Both the position numbers and the translations under genes were made by a program. Below the pieces are notes generated by a model that did not search any database, was not told the DNA's origin, and saw nothing but the letters and a program-made list of their open reading frames with translations. A stretch of 13,060 nt of DNA, taken from the NCBI GenBank assembly GCA_036736205.1, contig DAINMX010000195.1, positions 1 to 13,060 on the forward strand. Direction: 5' to 3'. This stretch comes from XYA12-FULL-58-9 sp001798605. GTDB lineage: Bacteria; Myxococcota; XYA12-FULL-58-9. Positions within the stretch are counted from its first letter, which is position 1; every line of letters starts with the position of its first letter. Positions 12,600 to 13,060 of this stretch are shown piece after piece.

Positions 12600-13060
12600 C
12601 AGTGCACCACCGAGGTCATGAGATAGTCGACGAGAAACAGCCCGACAGCAGCGGCGACAACCTGGGCGTTGACGGCGCGACCAACCCCCGAGGCCCCCCC
12701 ACGAGCCGTGAGCCCAAAGTGCGTCGAGACAATGGCCACCACCAGACCGTACAAGAGGGCCTTCTCGACACCGATGAGAAAATCCGCTGGCCCCAATCGC
12801 TCGACCAAGCTCTGGAAGAAGAAACCGTACTCGACGTTGAGCAAGAGCTTGGCACACAAGGCCCCCGAGAGGATTGCAACGAGATTGCCGTAGATGACCA
12901 AAGCACCGAGCGCGACAATCATGCTGATGGTGCGCGGCAGGATCAGTGCCTCATAGGGATCGATGGCCAGGACCCGTAGAGCATCGATCTGCTCGGTCAC
13001 CCGCATGGTCGCAAGCTCAGAGGCATTGTTGGCACCGACACGGCCACTGAACATGAGGCC
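12599..13060 (-). CDS. mlaE: Second MlaE-family permease (5' end cut by window)
   Basis: The last 153 residues of a permease homologous to the next gene; the frame continues past the window edge, so the ATG at 13054 is probably internal. It carries the family motif SELATMRVTEQIDALRVLAIDP, followed by hydrophobic segments (SMIVALGALVIYGNLVAIL; YGLVVAIVSTHFGL; VVAAAVGLFLVDYL). Most of the N-terminal half is missing. Because it is adjacent and coupled to another MlaE, the transporter may use two different permeases as a heterodimer, where the E. coli system uses two copies of one. Confidence 0.9.
   Translation of the reverse strand, partial: GLMFSGRVGANNASELATMRVTEQIDALRVLAIDPYEALILPRTISMIVALGALVIYGNLVAILSGALCAKLLLNVEYGFFFQSLVERLGPADFLIGVEKALLYGLVVAIVSTHFGLTARGGASGVGRAVNAQVVAAAVGLFLVDYLMTSVVH

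Overview
The window is a gene-dense piece of a Gram-negative bacterial chromosome or long contig. No rRNA, tRNA, CRISPR array or transposase is visible. The gene content suggests a deltaproteobacterium in the broad sense, most likely Myxococcota-like: an ECF sigma operon with a secreted caspase, an MlaE/MlaF/MlaD-type lipid transporter, stand-alone MaoC-fold dehydratases with a Lys/Ala/Pro tail, and a beta-helix protein with an NNYWGT motif. This placement is inferred from gene style and is not proven.

Left block, plus strand, 1-4976. Four tightly packed co-directional genes have visibly lower G+C than the rest. They are the 3' part of a secreted Ig/FN3-repeat plus beta-helix protein, an ECF-type sigma factor 17 nt downstream, a single-pass membrane protein that overlaps the sigma gene by ATGA and is best read as its anti-sigma factor, and a caspase-fold (C14) peptidase with signal peptide, SGHG/DAC catalytic motifs, an EF-hand-like loop and a C-terminal transmembrane hairpin. 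The order suggests an envelope-sensing unit in which the caspase may act on the anti-sigma factor or be an output of the sigma factor.

Middle block, minus strand, 5102-7252. A two-lobe aspartyl-protease-like lipoprotein with a C-terminal PDZ domain lies downstream of a Phd/YefM-VapC toxin-antitoxin pair. The pair has an inverted-repeat operator over the antitoxin start codon and a 4-nt TTGA overlap between antitoxin and toxin.

Right block, minus strand, 7359-13060. In transcription order it holds an MlaE permease (cut by the window edge), a second MlaE permease, an MlaF ATPase, then, after an interruption, an MlaD/MCE protein and two MaoC-fold dehydratase subunits resembling a HadA/HadB-type pair. 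Together these look like an envelope lipid-transport system linked to a 3-hydroxyacyl dehydratase. The interruption is a clostripain-family (C11) peptidase gene on the plus strand between mlaF and mlaD, bracketed by an 18-bp direct repeat (17/18 identical).

Most notable points: the sigma/anti-sigma/caspase operon, the clostripain gene between flanking repeats inside a transporter locus, a non-canonical ABC signature in MlaF, and the asymmetric active sites of the MaoC pair. Three unrelated or distantly related peptidases occur within 13 kb.
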